A stretch of 64,000 bases of DNA, taken from Liolophura sinensis (lineage: Eukaryota; Mollusca; Polyplacophora; Chitonida; Chitonidae). Of the stretch, positions 55,262-64,000 are shown in pieces. The stretch spans positions 19,335,485 through 19,399,484 of the forward strand of contig NC_088296.1 of the NCBI RefSeq assembly GCF_032854445.1, in the 5' to 3' direction. Below the pieces are notes generated by a model. That model saw only the letters and a program-made list of their open reading frames with translations. It had not been told where the DNA came from and made no database searches. Every line of letters starts with the position of its first letter. Positions within the stretch are counted from its first letter, which is position 1. The translations under genes were made by a program, and so were the position numbers.

Positions 55262-55573
55262 ATATGATGGCCTCGAAGTCGGGAGACCTGGGATCAAATC
55301 TGCGTCGGGTCATATCAAAGATATTAAAAATGTTGCTGCGGCGCTTGGGGCTCGGCACTGAGAGGTTAAAGCAATGGAACAGGACTGGTTGGTCCGCTGT
55401 CTGGGTGGGGTGTCAGGTCTTGTGTCTTCGACAAAATACTTCAGTGGCTGCCACACTTTGGCGGCATGGACTTGCCCTGCCACAAGAAGAAACATTATAT
55501 GTACATACATCTAATGATTCCTTGTCGTCATGTGAAAAATTGTTAACTACGACGTTAAACCCCAAATATACAT
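55262..55573 (+). mobile_element. SINE family C, with tRNA-like head
   Basis: GATGGCCTCGAAGTCGGGAG, CCTGGGATCAAATCTGCGTC and then the family C body and TACGACGTTAAACCCCAAA tail. It is the most complete family C copy in the window. Confidence 0.85.
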
Positions 55574-55929
55574 AAAAACATACTTTACTAACCTTTGGCA
55601 AGTTACTGACCAACTTTCTCACACACGACGTACAGATATGCATATTAGTGTAGGACAAGTGGTCTTCAACGAATGTTAGATTGGGCAAACGGCCGCTCAA
55701 GCGTCGTCGACCGTTCTCTTACCACCACTACCCTGCAAACAGTGAGAGCGGTGAATCTACAAATTACTTGTCCCAAAGCTGGGCTTGAACCCAACACAGA
55801 TGTTCTAGCGTCATAAAGGCAAGCGCCTTAGACCAAAATATTTTAATTCCTTCTCATAATAACCTATTCAGCCATTAAATGCGCTGCGGGGATTTTGTTG
55901 ACGTGGATCTAAATAGCTGGTGCATTATC

Positions 55930-56092
55930 AGCTACACTCCCCGGCCGTAAATGGGAAGGTCTTCCAGCAACCTGCGGATGGTCGTGGATTTTCCCCGGTC
56001 TTTGCCCGGTTTCCTTACACTATCATGCTGGCCGCCGTCGTATAAGTGAAATATTCTTGAGTACAGCGTAAAACACCAATCAAACAAATATA
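55930..56092 (+). mobile_element. SINE family A, 3' part
   Basis: CCCCGGCCGTAAATGGGAAG, CATGCTGGCCGCCGTCGTAT and AAACACCAATCAAACAAATA identify it. Confidence 0.85.
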
Positions 56093-56885
56093 AGCTACAT
56101 CAGCACTCCGAAAAGGCCGACAAAATGGAAGCTTTGCCATGAGGTAAGATGTGAGGATCAATTCCACGAAGTCACATTTGACTCATGTCAAAATTTCAGA
56201 AGTGATTTGGAAGCTTATTTTATGCCATGGGCCTTCAATTAAAATTAAGAACACTGCACAAGTATTACACGTACATTATGGAATTAAATATCATTTGGAC
56301 AAATAGTGCACATTACGGCATTATATGTCATTTGCACCAATAGTGCATATTACGGCATTACATATCATTTGAACCAAAAGTGCCCTTTTGCGGGTATTAT
56401 ATACGAAGATTTTAAATTTAAAATTTAATTCATAACCGGTTATACATATAGAACGCCAAACGGTAAAGGCCCTTAATAGCCGTTTTTCCCACTCGTGGGC
56501 AGATCTTCCTTCGTGTTATATTTAAGATCTAGTTCGGGTCAAAGGTCAAAAATTTCCGTCACGTGACGGGAATAACGTTCAACACAGAAAAAGAGAAGAA
56601 AAAAATAAATATATGAAGTCGCTTTCGAGTTCAAGACTTGCAGATATATCAGTTATTCTTGATTCTCACACTTCAGAAAGTAATATCTCCGGCAGTGAGA
56701 TGGGCATTTTTTAATATCAGTGCCGCCTAAAACAGGAATTAAAAGTAAAAGAAAGCTAAAATACAAAGTAAGGTTCATCATGAAGACAACTGAAAACTTT
56801 GCGTTAAATTACTTTCATTTATTTTTTCAGGTTTATTTGAGAGTGTTGAAAGGTATTAAAATATTTGAAAAATACGGCGGACTTC
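56093..56885. other. Intergenic stretch without recognised features
   Basis: A short repeated phrase (TATCATTTGNACCAA and TGCATATTACGGCATTA) occurs near 56288-56385. No gene is recognised. Confidence 0.45.
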
Positions 56886-57240
56886 ATCCCGTGTTAAACA
56901 GAAAAGCGTTCCCCATTCATCGACAACGTAAAGAGAACAGCGTTCCCCATTCATCAACAACGTAAAGATTCATCAACAAAGTAAACAGAAAAGCGTTTCC
57001 CATTCATCAACAACGTTAAGAGAATAGCGTTCCCCATTCATCAACAATGTAAACAGAAAAGCGTTCCTCATTCATCAACAACGTAAACAGAATAGCATTC
57101 CCCATTCATCAACAACTTCAAAAGAACAGCTTTCCCCATTCACTAACAACGTAAAGAGAATAGCGTTACCCATTTATCAACAACGTAAAGAGAATAGCGT
57201 TCCCAATTTAACTGGAACGATTAGAGAACAGCCTTCTCCA
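56886..57240. repeat. 34-bp tandem array (GCGTTCCCCATTCATCAACA)
   Basis: About ten copies contain GCGTTCCCCATTCATCAACA and ACGTAAAGAGAATA. Diverged copies continue to about 57490. Confidence 0.88.
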
Positions 57241-57697
57241 TTTATCAACAAAATAAAGAAAAATGTTCCCCACCCTTGAAAACACAATAAAGAAAATTGT
57301 TTTCTGTCCATGTACAGTGTAACGAGAAAGGTGTTTCCCTATTCATGCACAGGGTAAAAGGCAAGCATTCGAAGTTCATGAACAACGTAAAGAGGTCCAC
57401 ACCCATGTACACCGTTCCATTCACACAATTGTAGTATAATTGTTCGCATTCATCAACAGCGTAAGGAGAAGAGCGTTCCTTATATTCATTAACATAGCAT
57501 GGAAATGTTATTGTAGACAGTCCAGAACGCTTCTCGTTCGTGGCAGCATAAATGTTCGCTCTTCCCAACAGGAAATCTTTCTTGTTGTAAATTCATTTAC
57601 GAAACTTGCACACTAAATAATAGCTCTCTGTTCACAGGGAACAGGAAGTTTTCCCGATTGTAAATTTATGCACAGCCCATACAAGGAAATAAATAAT

Positions 57698-58320
57698 AAT
57701 CTCTCTTCCCATAAACAGAAACAAATCTCGAGGGAATAAAGGTTCCTTTTTCCCATAAACAGAAACAAATCTCGAGGGAATAAAGGTTCCTTTTTCCCAT
57801 AAACAGAAACAAATCTCGAGGGAATAAAGGTTCCCTTTTCCCATAAACAGAAACAAATCTCGAGGGAATAAAGGTTCCCTTTTCCCATAAACAGAAACAA
57901 ATGTCGAGGGAATAAAGGTTCCCTTTTCCCATAAACAGAAACAAATGTCGAGGGAATAAAGGTTCCCTTTTCCCATAAACAGAAACAAATCTCGAGGGAA
58001 TAAAGGTTCCCTTTTCCCATAAACAGAAACAAATCTCGAGGGAATAAAGGTTCCCTTTTCCCATAAACAGAAACAAATCTCGAGGGAATAAAGGTTCCTT
58101 TTTCCCATAAACAGAAACAAATCTCGAGGGAATAAAGGTTCCTTTTTCCCATAAACAGAAACAAATCTCGAGGGAATAAAGGTTCCTTTTTCCCATAAAC
58201 AGGAACAAATCTCTAGGGAATAAAGGTTCCCTTTTCCCATAAACAGGAACAAATCTCTAGGGAATAAACGTTTCCTCTTCCCATAACAAGGAACAAATCT
58301 CTAGGGAATAAATCTTCCTT
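57698..58320. repeat. 44-bp tandem array
   Basis: About 14 near-identical copies of AAACAAATCTCGAGGGAATA plus AAGGTTCCCTTTTCCCATAA and ACAG. Since 44 is not a multiple of three, all three minus-strand frames cycle through each other and stay open for 180-206 codons. Confidence 0.97.
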
Positions 58321-58599
58321 TTTCCAACGTGCATACAGCAAATGTTCCCCATTCTTCATCCCATGCACACCGATTACAAACATGAAGACGCTTTATTGAT
58401 ATCGCATTCTTAGTGAGTCACTTTTAGCATACTTTTACCATTTTGGCTCACAAAGTATACTTTTCAAAGTCTGCCGAGGGGTGTAATTTAAGATGTTACC
58501 TGAGATTATTTTTGAAATTTGTAGACAGACCGGTACTACATTATCTTGGAGGTGAGAGCAGTCATAAGAATATATATGTCAGATTTCTGTCCATTTGGG

Positions 58600-58850
58600 G
58601 ATAATTTTTTTTTCAGCTGACTCAAAAATTTGAGTTATACAAATTCAACTGAAGTTAAAAGACAGATGACCAGAACATGAGTGCATGATGAATCTCATCT
58701 GGCCATATTGCTGACCCACTTAATTGGTTAGTTGGAAAAGTCTTTCATGCCTCATCTGATTTTTTCATGTGACACAATTTTCGGAGTTGAATTAGCTTTA
58801 TTGTATAACTCAGTTAACCCTAACTTTTCCTCTCAGTGTAGACTACACAT
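58600..58850. mobile_element. Inverted-repeat element (MITE-like), family Z
   Basis: AAAATTTGAGTTATACAAAT at the left and ATTGTATAACTCAGTTAACC at the right are inverted ends shared with the copy at 62865-63097. Confidence 0.65.
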
Positions 58851-59055
58851 ATAGCCATATATGAGGGTGGAGTACGAGTGACGAGACGTCGTGTTTCCAG
58901 TCTCTCTATCATAGCGTGAATCCCATTCATTCTCGCCAGATCTACCATGCCCTTCAGAACAAAATGGCTGTAGCTATTTAGATCTATTTACACCTGTATA
59001 GTAAAACATCTATACATAGGGCTGTGTTATTTGATGTCTTTTCATTTTAACTTAC

Positions 59056-59163
59056 GTGGACTTCACATGCAGAAGTCACATCCGCGAGAATCAATGTCAA
59101 CACCGTCACCACAAGCAAAAACACATGTGGCTTGACCACAGACTCTCCAGCTAAAATGCACGG
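59056..59163 (-). CDS. Cys-rich exon with in-frame TGA
   Basis: This 108-nt phase 1-1 exon lies between CCCTTTAG and GTAAGT. It encodes VCGQATCVFACGDG and then DSRGCDFCM before TGA at 59065-59063. The TGA occupies the place of the final conserved cysteine, which is one base away from TGC or TGT. Confidence 0.6.
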
Positions 59164-60532
59164 CTAAAGGGAAAAAACACACAAAAAGGACATTATTTTA
59201 ATATATGTAATAAACAGTTGGATCAGCGCAATTGTTATCGATATTTTGTACGTCAGTATTACCGTAGCTTTGTTCTATATGTGCGATTATTGTACATGTA
59301 CAACATCTTTTTTAAACTGGGTCCAGTTCTTTAAATGGCTGAAATGTTGATACATATAGATTTTGGCCGAAGTTTATATAGAATTTGTAGCTTAACGGCA
59401 GTTTATGGATTTTGTATAATAGTTTGGCCAAAGGGTATACATTCTTTACGAGTAATTTGGACGAAGTGAATAGAATTTGTAAGGTAATTTGACGGAAGTT
59501 TGTAGATTTTGAACGATAATTTGGGCGAAGGGTGCACATTTAGTGTGAGTCATTTGGGCGAAGGGTGCACATCTTGTATGAGTCATTTGGGGGAAGAGTG
59601 CACATTTTGTATGAGTCATTTGGGCGAAGGGTGCACATTTTGTACGAGTCATTTGGCCGAAGTGACTGTATTTTGTTCGGTAATTTGGTCAAAATGCATA
59701 GAATCTGTGTATTAAGTGTATAGGTTTTGTATGGCTTGGACTTTTTTGTCTACTTGTTTTGTTTAGAAAAGCTAAACTAGACTTCACGTGTTGTGCTTTC
59801 CGCCATCTGTCTACATTTGCTTATGCACGTGATCATGAACTTGAGCGTCGTATACATTTACACTGGCGCGTGCAAGTATAGCTATCATACATTACTGGAA
59901 TAAATAATTATTAATGGTCTTTGATTAAATGAAATTTATTTATTTATTTGTTTTTTGATTTGCTTGTTAACGCCGTGTTCAACAGAAATGTTTAAGTCCC
60001 ATACGAACGCGGTCAGGCTTGTTTACAATGGAGGTAAACAGAGCGTCCAAGAGGAAACCGGAGCGTCCCAGAGGAAACCGGAGCATGCGGAATAAACCAC
60101 CGACCTAAGACTGGTACATGTATTTGGCAAAACTTCAGGCATTTAGCCTAGGCCATATTGATAGGACACGTCTACAGTTCAGGAATTCAGAACGTTGTGT
60201 AATATTTATTTATTTATGTGAGTGAAGTTTAACGTCATCCTCAAGAATATTTATCTTATAAGACCAGTATTATGGTTGGAGGAAACCGGGCAGAACTCTA
60301 GGGAAACCCACGACCGTCCGCACACTGCTGACACACCTTCCGTGTACGACCCCAGAGGAAGTCAGCATGACCTTGTACTTGAACTCACAACGATCGCTTT
60401 GGTATAAGGCTCTTTGGTTAACAATGTGAAATGGGTTTGCACTACAAGAAATAGAGAAAAATCTTGATGTAGAGTTAACTTACCTGCCGTCCCAGCAATC
60501 AGCACACCGAAAATCAGCAAGAATCTCAACAT
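59063..60532 (-). CDS. Small secreted Cys-rich peptide, antistasin-like pattern (2 exons seen)
   Basis: Joining 60532-60484 and 59163-59063 gives a 49-residue product. Exon 1 is a signal peptide, MLRFLLIFGVLIAGTA, ending in phase 1 at a GTAAGT donor. Exon 2, after a CCCTTTAG acceptor, encodes five cysteines spaced C-x4-C-x3-C-x2-G-x3-D-x2-G-C-x2-C-x-(TGA). That is the antistasin-domain pattern, except that the last cysteine is replaced by a stop. The exon continues nine bases past the TGA to a good GTAAGT donor at 59055 and is symmetric (phase 1-1, 108 nt), so the stop may be a lesion or the gene may once have had more domains. Antistasin-type domains often inhibit serine proteases; function here is unknown. 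The product is too short to assign by similarity alone. Confidence 0.6.
59510..59670. repeat. 33-bp tandem array inside the antistasin-like gene intron
   Basis: About five copies of GAGTCATTTGGGCGAAGGGT plus GCACATTTTGTAT. Older diverged copies (AATTTGGACGAAGT) extend left to about 59360. Confidence 0.9.
60200..60430 (-). mobile_element. SINE family A, just 3' of the signal exon
   Basis: TTTATTTATTTATGTGAGTG, CTCAAGAATATTTATCTTAT and CTTGAACTCACAACGATCGC are the reversed element in the intron of the minus-strand gene. Confidence 0.75.
60484..60532 (-). CDS. Signal-peptide exon of the antistasin-like gene
   Basis: ATG, Leu-Arg, a run of hydrophobic residues (FLLIFGVLIAG) and TA form a typical secretion signal, cut by a GTAAGT donor in phase 1. 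Confidence 0.65.
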
Positions 60533-60587
60533 GATGGGGTTCCTATAGAGCAGTTAGCCCAACAATGACGAGTTCCTTCAAAAAATG

Positions 60588-60805
60588 CTGGGAGCCTCAG
60601 TGGCTCAGTTGGTTAGCGGCCTAGCGCAGCGCATTGACCCACCAATGCGGTCTACCAATGCGGTCGCTGTGACTTCAAGTCCAGCTCATGCTGGCTTCCT
60701 CTCCTCCGGTACGTGGGAAGGGCTGTTGGCAACCTGCGGATGGTCGAGGGTTTCCTCCGGGCTCTGCCCGGGTTCCCCCCACCATAATGCTGGCCGCCGA
60801 CATGT
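60588..60805 (+). mobile_element. SINE family A, near full length
   Basis: TGGGAGCCTCAGTGGCTCAG, GGTTAGCGGCCTAGCGCAGC and GACTTCAAGTCCAGCTCATG are present. It begins about 55 bp upstream of the minus-strand start codon. Confidence 0.85.
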
Positions 60806-61009
60806 ATATAGATAGATAGATCTGGCAATTACGTGCGTGTATATAGGTTCATTTAAGTCAAGGGCATTTACTATGGTGACATTCAATGTAATGTTATTGT
60901 ATTATCTGGTATTAACCGTGCGATTGGAAACGAACAGTCAATATATCGAGAACGAGTACAGCGGTAAAAAGGCCCTATACTATTACATGCAAAGCGCGGC
61001 CGAGTGGAA

Positions 61010-61215
61010 TAGCGCGGCAGGGCGGCATAATGACCCAGGAGCCTCTCACAAATGCGGCCGCTGTGAGTTCAAGTTCAGCTCATGCTGGCGTCCTCTCTGG
61101 CCGTACGTGGGAAGGTCTGGCAGCAGCCTGCGGATGATAGTTGTTTTCGCCTAGGCTTTGCCCGGTTTTCCTTCCTCCATAATACTGACCGCTGTCGTAT
61201 AAGTTCAATATTCTT
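61010..61215 (+). mobile_element. SINE family A
   Basis: CATAATGACCCAGGAGCCTC, CGGCCGCTGTGAGTTCAAGT and CTCTGGCCGTACGTGGGAAG identify it. Confidence 0.85.
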
Positions 61216-61497
61216 GGTATTCTTGATACGGTTAACAAATGAATACAACGCTACACTGACACTCATTTCATTGTACGTGTGTGACACAAATTACACAATT
61301 TGTGTACTACTGGTGCACAAATATCATGCTGATGTCGATTTTTGCCACACTGTGTATCATATCACTCTAATACAGAAGTTTTCAGAGGGCACATGTACAT
61401 GCACCGGGAGATGGGCTATCGTTTTCCGGTGGATCTGTTCATGCACTGTACAGTTCACAGTGTAAATGAAGTAAATTAAAACAGTATGTAGACGATC

Positions 61498-61730
61498 ATA
61501 TTTATTTATTTATTTGGTGTTTTACGCCGTGCTTAAGAATATTTCACTTATGCCACGGCGGCAAGCATTATGCTGAGAGGAAATGGGGCACAGCTCGGGG
61601 GAAACACACGACCATCAGCATGTTGCTGACAGGCCGGAGAGAGGAAACCAGCAGGAGCTAGACTTGAACTCACAGGTATCGCAATGGTGAAAGGTTTCCA
61701 AGTCATTGCGCCGCGCTGGCACGCTAAATA
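61498..61730 (-). mobile_element. SINE family A
   Basis: TTATTTATTTATTTGGTGTT, GCCACGGCGGCAAGCATTAT and CTTGAACTCACAGGTATCGC are the reversed element. Confidence 0.85.
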
Positions 61731-62742
61731 CCCCGAAAATATTTATAATGGAGGTTTTCAGTCAGCGCTCGTCATAAGTCAGCAATAGCTGGCTGCAGAT
61801 ATAAATCATCTATACGCGGAGATGTTCGACAGCATGCATTGCAATAAATGCCGTTAGGCTAAAATGAGAGAAATGCTCGACCGTTCACTCGTTCGTTGTA
61901 CAGCTATTTACAGGTACATGTAATTTGGTCAAAGGTCAAAATCAATCGCCTTGTTGACATCACGAGCTTCCCATTTGAATGATCACGTGACACGAGAACT
62001 TCATATTTGTCCAAAGGGGAAAGGCGGAGTGGCTGAAAAGAAAATAGTATGAAATTTGTGAACATAATCCATCTCTACACGTAACTGAAATGTTATAAAT
62101 CACTTTGACAAATGTTTATTTATTATCTTAAATCTAATAAACACTTGTTGTTTCCGTCATTATAAAGGGCAATCATTTTGTAATCCATGATTAAGTTACA
62201 TGCCTTAATACAGGTAACATTTGGATATGACCTTCACATTTCACAGCAATCAACACGTGTGATTTTATGTTGACATTTTGACAATTTAAGAGAATAGATT
62301 ACACTTCACGTTTATGGCTGAAATATTTTTGATGTGGCATTAAAACAAATAGTTATGTGTTTATCCTTAAATACTTTCTGACGCCCTCCCTCTCCAACCC
62401 AGACATGATGTCTACGCCCCGTCTAGAGCATATAAGTTAATCCGCGTAATTCAGAAAGTACTACTTTTCAAGTGGCACTGATTTCAGATAACACAACGAC
62501 ACTCTATTAATTATTAGATAGTTCCAGTACAAGTATATTTTGACTTGAGCACATTTACTCTTAGTTTCATATAAAAAAACACATGTAAATGATGGATAAT
62601 TGCATAGATTTTACGAAACTATTATATAACGAATATATTACGAAACTGACAGATCGCTAATGGAAGAAATAACAATTTTATAAAAGAGACCGCCATGTTA
62701 TTGAGGCATCTCTTTAGTGAAGCAAGGAAAATTTCGGTTCAG
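61731..62742. other. Region upstream of the plus-strand signal-peptide exon
   Basis: AT-rich DNA. TATATAA at 62622 is a TATA-like word about 120 bp before the ATG. No other feature is recognised. Confidence 0.35.
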
Positions 62743-62806
62743 ATGAATTTCATCATCATGTCGAGATTGTTGTTGAATTTTGTTTTTCTGATCGCGGCTG
62801 TAGCGG
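62743..62806 (+). CDS. Signal-peptide exon of a gene continuing beyond the window
   Basis: The segment encodes MNFIIMSRLLLNFVFLIAAV and AG, a clear secretion signal, and ends at a GTAAGT donor in phase 1, like the divergent gene at 60532. A second ATG at 62758 could be the start. The intron contains a SINE split by an inserted inverted-repeat element. No further exon is recognised before the window ends, so the product is unknown. Confidence 0.5.
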
Positions 62807-62814
62807 GTAAGTTT

Positions 62815-63285
62815 AAACAATTTTTTTATTTATTTTTTTTGATTGGTGTTTTACACCGTAAAATGAGAGAGGAGTTTGGGTAAAAAAATGCTATACAATT
62901 GAGCTAATTCAACTCAGAAAACTGAGTCATATGACCAGATTGGCTGAGTCATGAAAGAATCCTGTGAGTTTTCGGTCTAGCCAACTGAGTCAACAATATA
63001 ACCAGATGAGTTTCATGCAAGGAATTAACTCAATTGTATAACTCAAATTTTCACCCAAACTTTTCGGTTGACCCAAACTTTACTCTCGGTGTAGGCCTTC
63101 TCCAAAATAACACATGTATGACGGCGCCAAGCATTATATGGTGGGAGTAAACTAAGCAGCACCAGAGGGAAAACCACGACTATGCGAAACCTGCTGGCAG
63201 ACCGTTTTCATGTGTCGAGAGATCTAGAGGAAGCCAGCATATGCTGGACTTGAACTCACGACGACCTTTTGAAAGTGTTGTACCG
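62815..63285 (-). mobile_element. SINE family A split by an inserted inverted-repeat element
   Basis: The 3' tail lies at 62815-62864 (TTTTTTTGATTGGTGTTTTA) and the rest at 63098-63285 (GTATGACGGCGCCAAGCATT, GGAAGCCAGCATATGCTGGA). The family Z element is between them. Confidence 0.75.
62865..63097. mobile_element. Inverted-repeat element (MITE-like), family Z, nested in a SINE
   Basis: GCTATACAATTGAGCTAATT near the left and AATTAACTCAATTGTATAAC near the right are inverted, and GTTTGGGT marks both outer ends. It is about 230 bp long and has no coding capacity. Confidence 0.75.
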
Positions 63286-64000
63286 CCTTCTAAATATGAG
63301 TCCACACAAAAACACTTGAAATTTAGGACAACAACTTGTGCTGTTTCATTTAGCACATACACGTGTTACCCTAACACAAACACGTGTAAATAAATGTGAA
63401 GTACACATGTCTGTGATACAAAATAATGAAACACAGACAAGGCCTAATTCATCACAAAGTCAAGACGAGGCTTTTGTTGAAAAGAGCACAAGTGTTTTTT
63501 TGTGTGTGTGTATTTTATGCAAAATATAAACACTGGACAGGATATTTCTGCATTCGCCTGCTAATATTGTTCTCTGCATCTTGGTGATCTTGCATCTTAC
63601 GGTAGTCATGGCCATAATTACGGTATTGACGACCACATATACGGTAATCGCGGCCATATACGCGCTAAGGACGTCCTTATACAATAGGTTTTTTTCTATG
63701 TATATCCCATTTACATGTCCTGTGGTCCATTTCACGAAGCCAATTTTGACATAGGTGAAAACTTGAAATACGATTTAAGAGTTTACTTTTTAGGCCTTAT
63801 TGACCACCTCACCATTTTTATCATAAGACAAATGTGGCAAAGTTCCACTATCAAATAATAAACATTGTGGCAATTTTTAAAATTTCGACTTAAGTCAGAA
63901 TTGTTTTTTTGTGTAATCGGGCCCAGTATTTTGTTAACTTTAATGGACAAGCAGTCCAGTATTTCACTCTCCGCCGATTTGTTTGAAGCTTTGCCAGTGT

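Noticed and set aside
57613-58252. Three overlapping minus-strand open frames of 180-206 codons
   Set aside because: They arise from the 44-bp array and differ only in phase, so they are not treated as genes.
59063-59065. Selenocysteine reading of the TGA
   Set aside because: No SECIS element was identified by eye and the protein family is not known for selenocysteine. It is kept only as a remote option in the findings.

Overview
This is a eukaryotic (animal) window. It has long introns with GT/AG borders, conserved metazoan genes split into many exons, and a dense load of tRNA-derived SINEs, small inverted-repeat elements and minisatellites. The SINE families and the frequent TACATGTA-like words suggest a marine lophotrochozoan, most likely a mollusc or close relative. 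That placement is inference; no species is identified.

Layout. (1) 290-4610, minus strand: a complete three-exon SLC25A44-type mitochondrial carrier of 324 residues. (2) 4611-12998: intergenic DNA with SINEs, small inverted-repeat elements and a 53-bp array. (3) 12999-51922, plus strand: a complete iron regulatory protein 1 / cytosolic aconitase gene (ACO1 type). It has 21 constitutive-looking exons encoding 893 residues, all joined in frame, with the Fe-S cysteines and catalytic residues present. (4) 51923-59055: 3' flank, SINEs and two adjacent minisatellites. (5) 59056-60532, minus strand: a small two-exon gene for a secreted Cys-rich peptide with an antistasin-like pattern, cut by an in-frame TGA where the last cysteine should be. 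(6) 62743-62806, plus strand: a signal-peptide exon of a divergent gene that would continue beyond the window.

Main discovery. The 9.3-kb intron between ACO1 exons 4 and 5 holds a GC-rich, 168-nt, phase 2-2 exon (26553-26720). It encodes a 56-residue Gly/Pro/Cys-rich insert that lines up with the insert that distinguishes vertebrate IRP2 (IREB2) from IRP1. The position is the same, and it shares the APNPGGG and CPFH landmarks with gap-free flanks. The host protein otherwise looks like an aconitase-competent IRP1. One invertebrate gene could therefore make both an IRP1-like form (893 aa) and a form with an IRP2-like insert (949 aa) by alternative splicing.

Second theme. Three intronic minisatellites are built from the 3' end of the exon just upstream: ACO1 exon 2 and exon 6, both including the splice donor, and SLC25A44 exon 2 fused to a SINE fragment. 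Each lies in the intron immediately after its source exon and in the same orientation, suggesting a shared mechanism of exon-edge amplification that creates rows of decoy splice sites.
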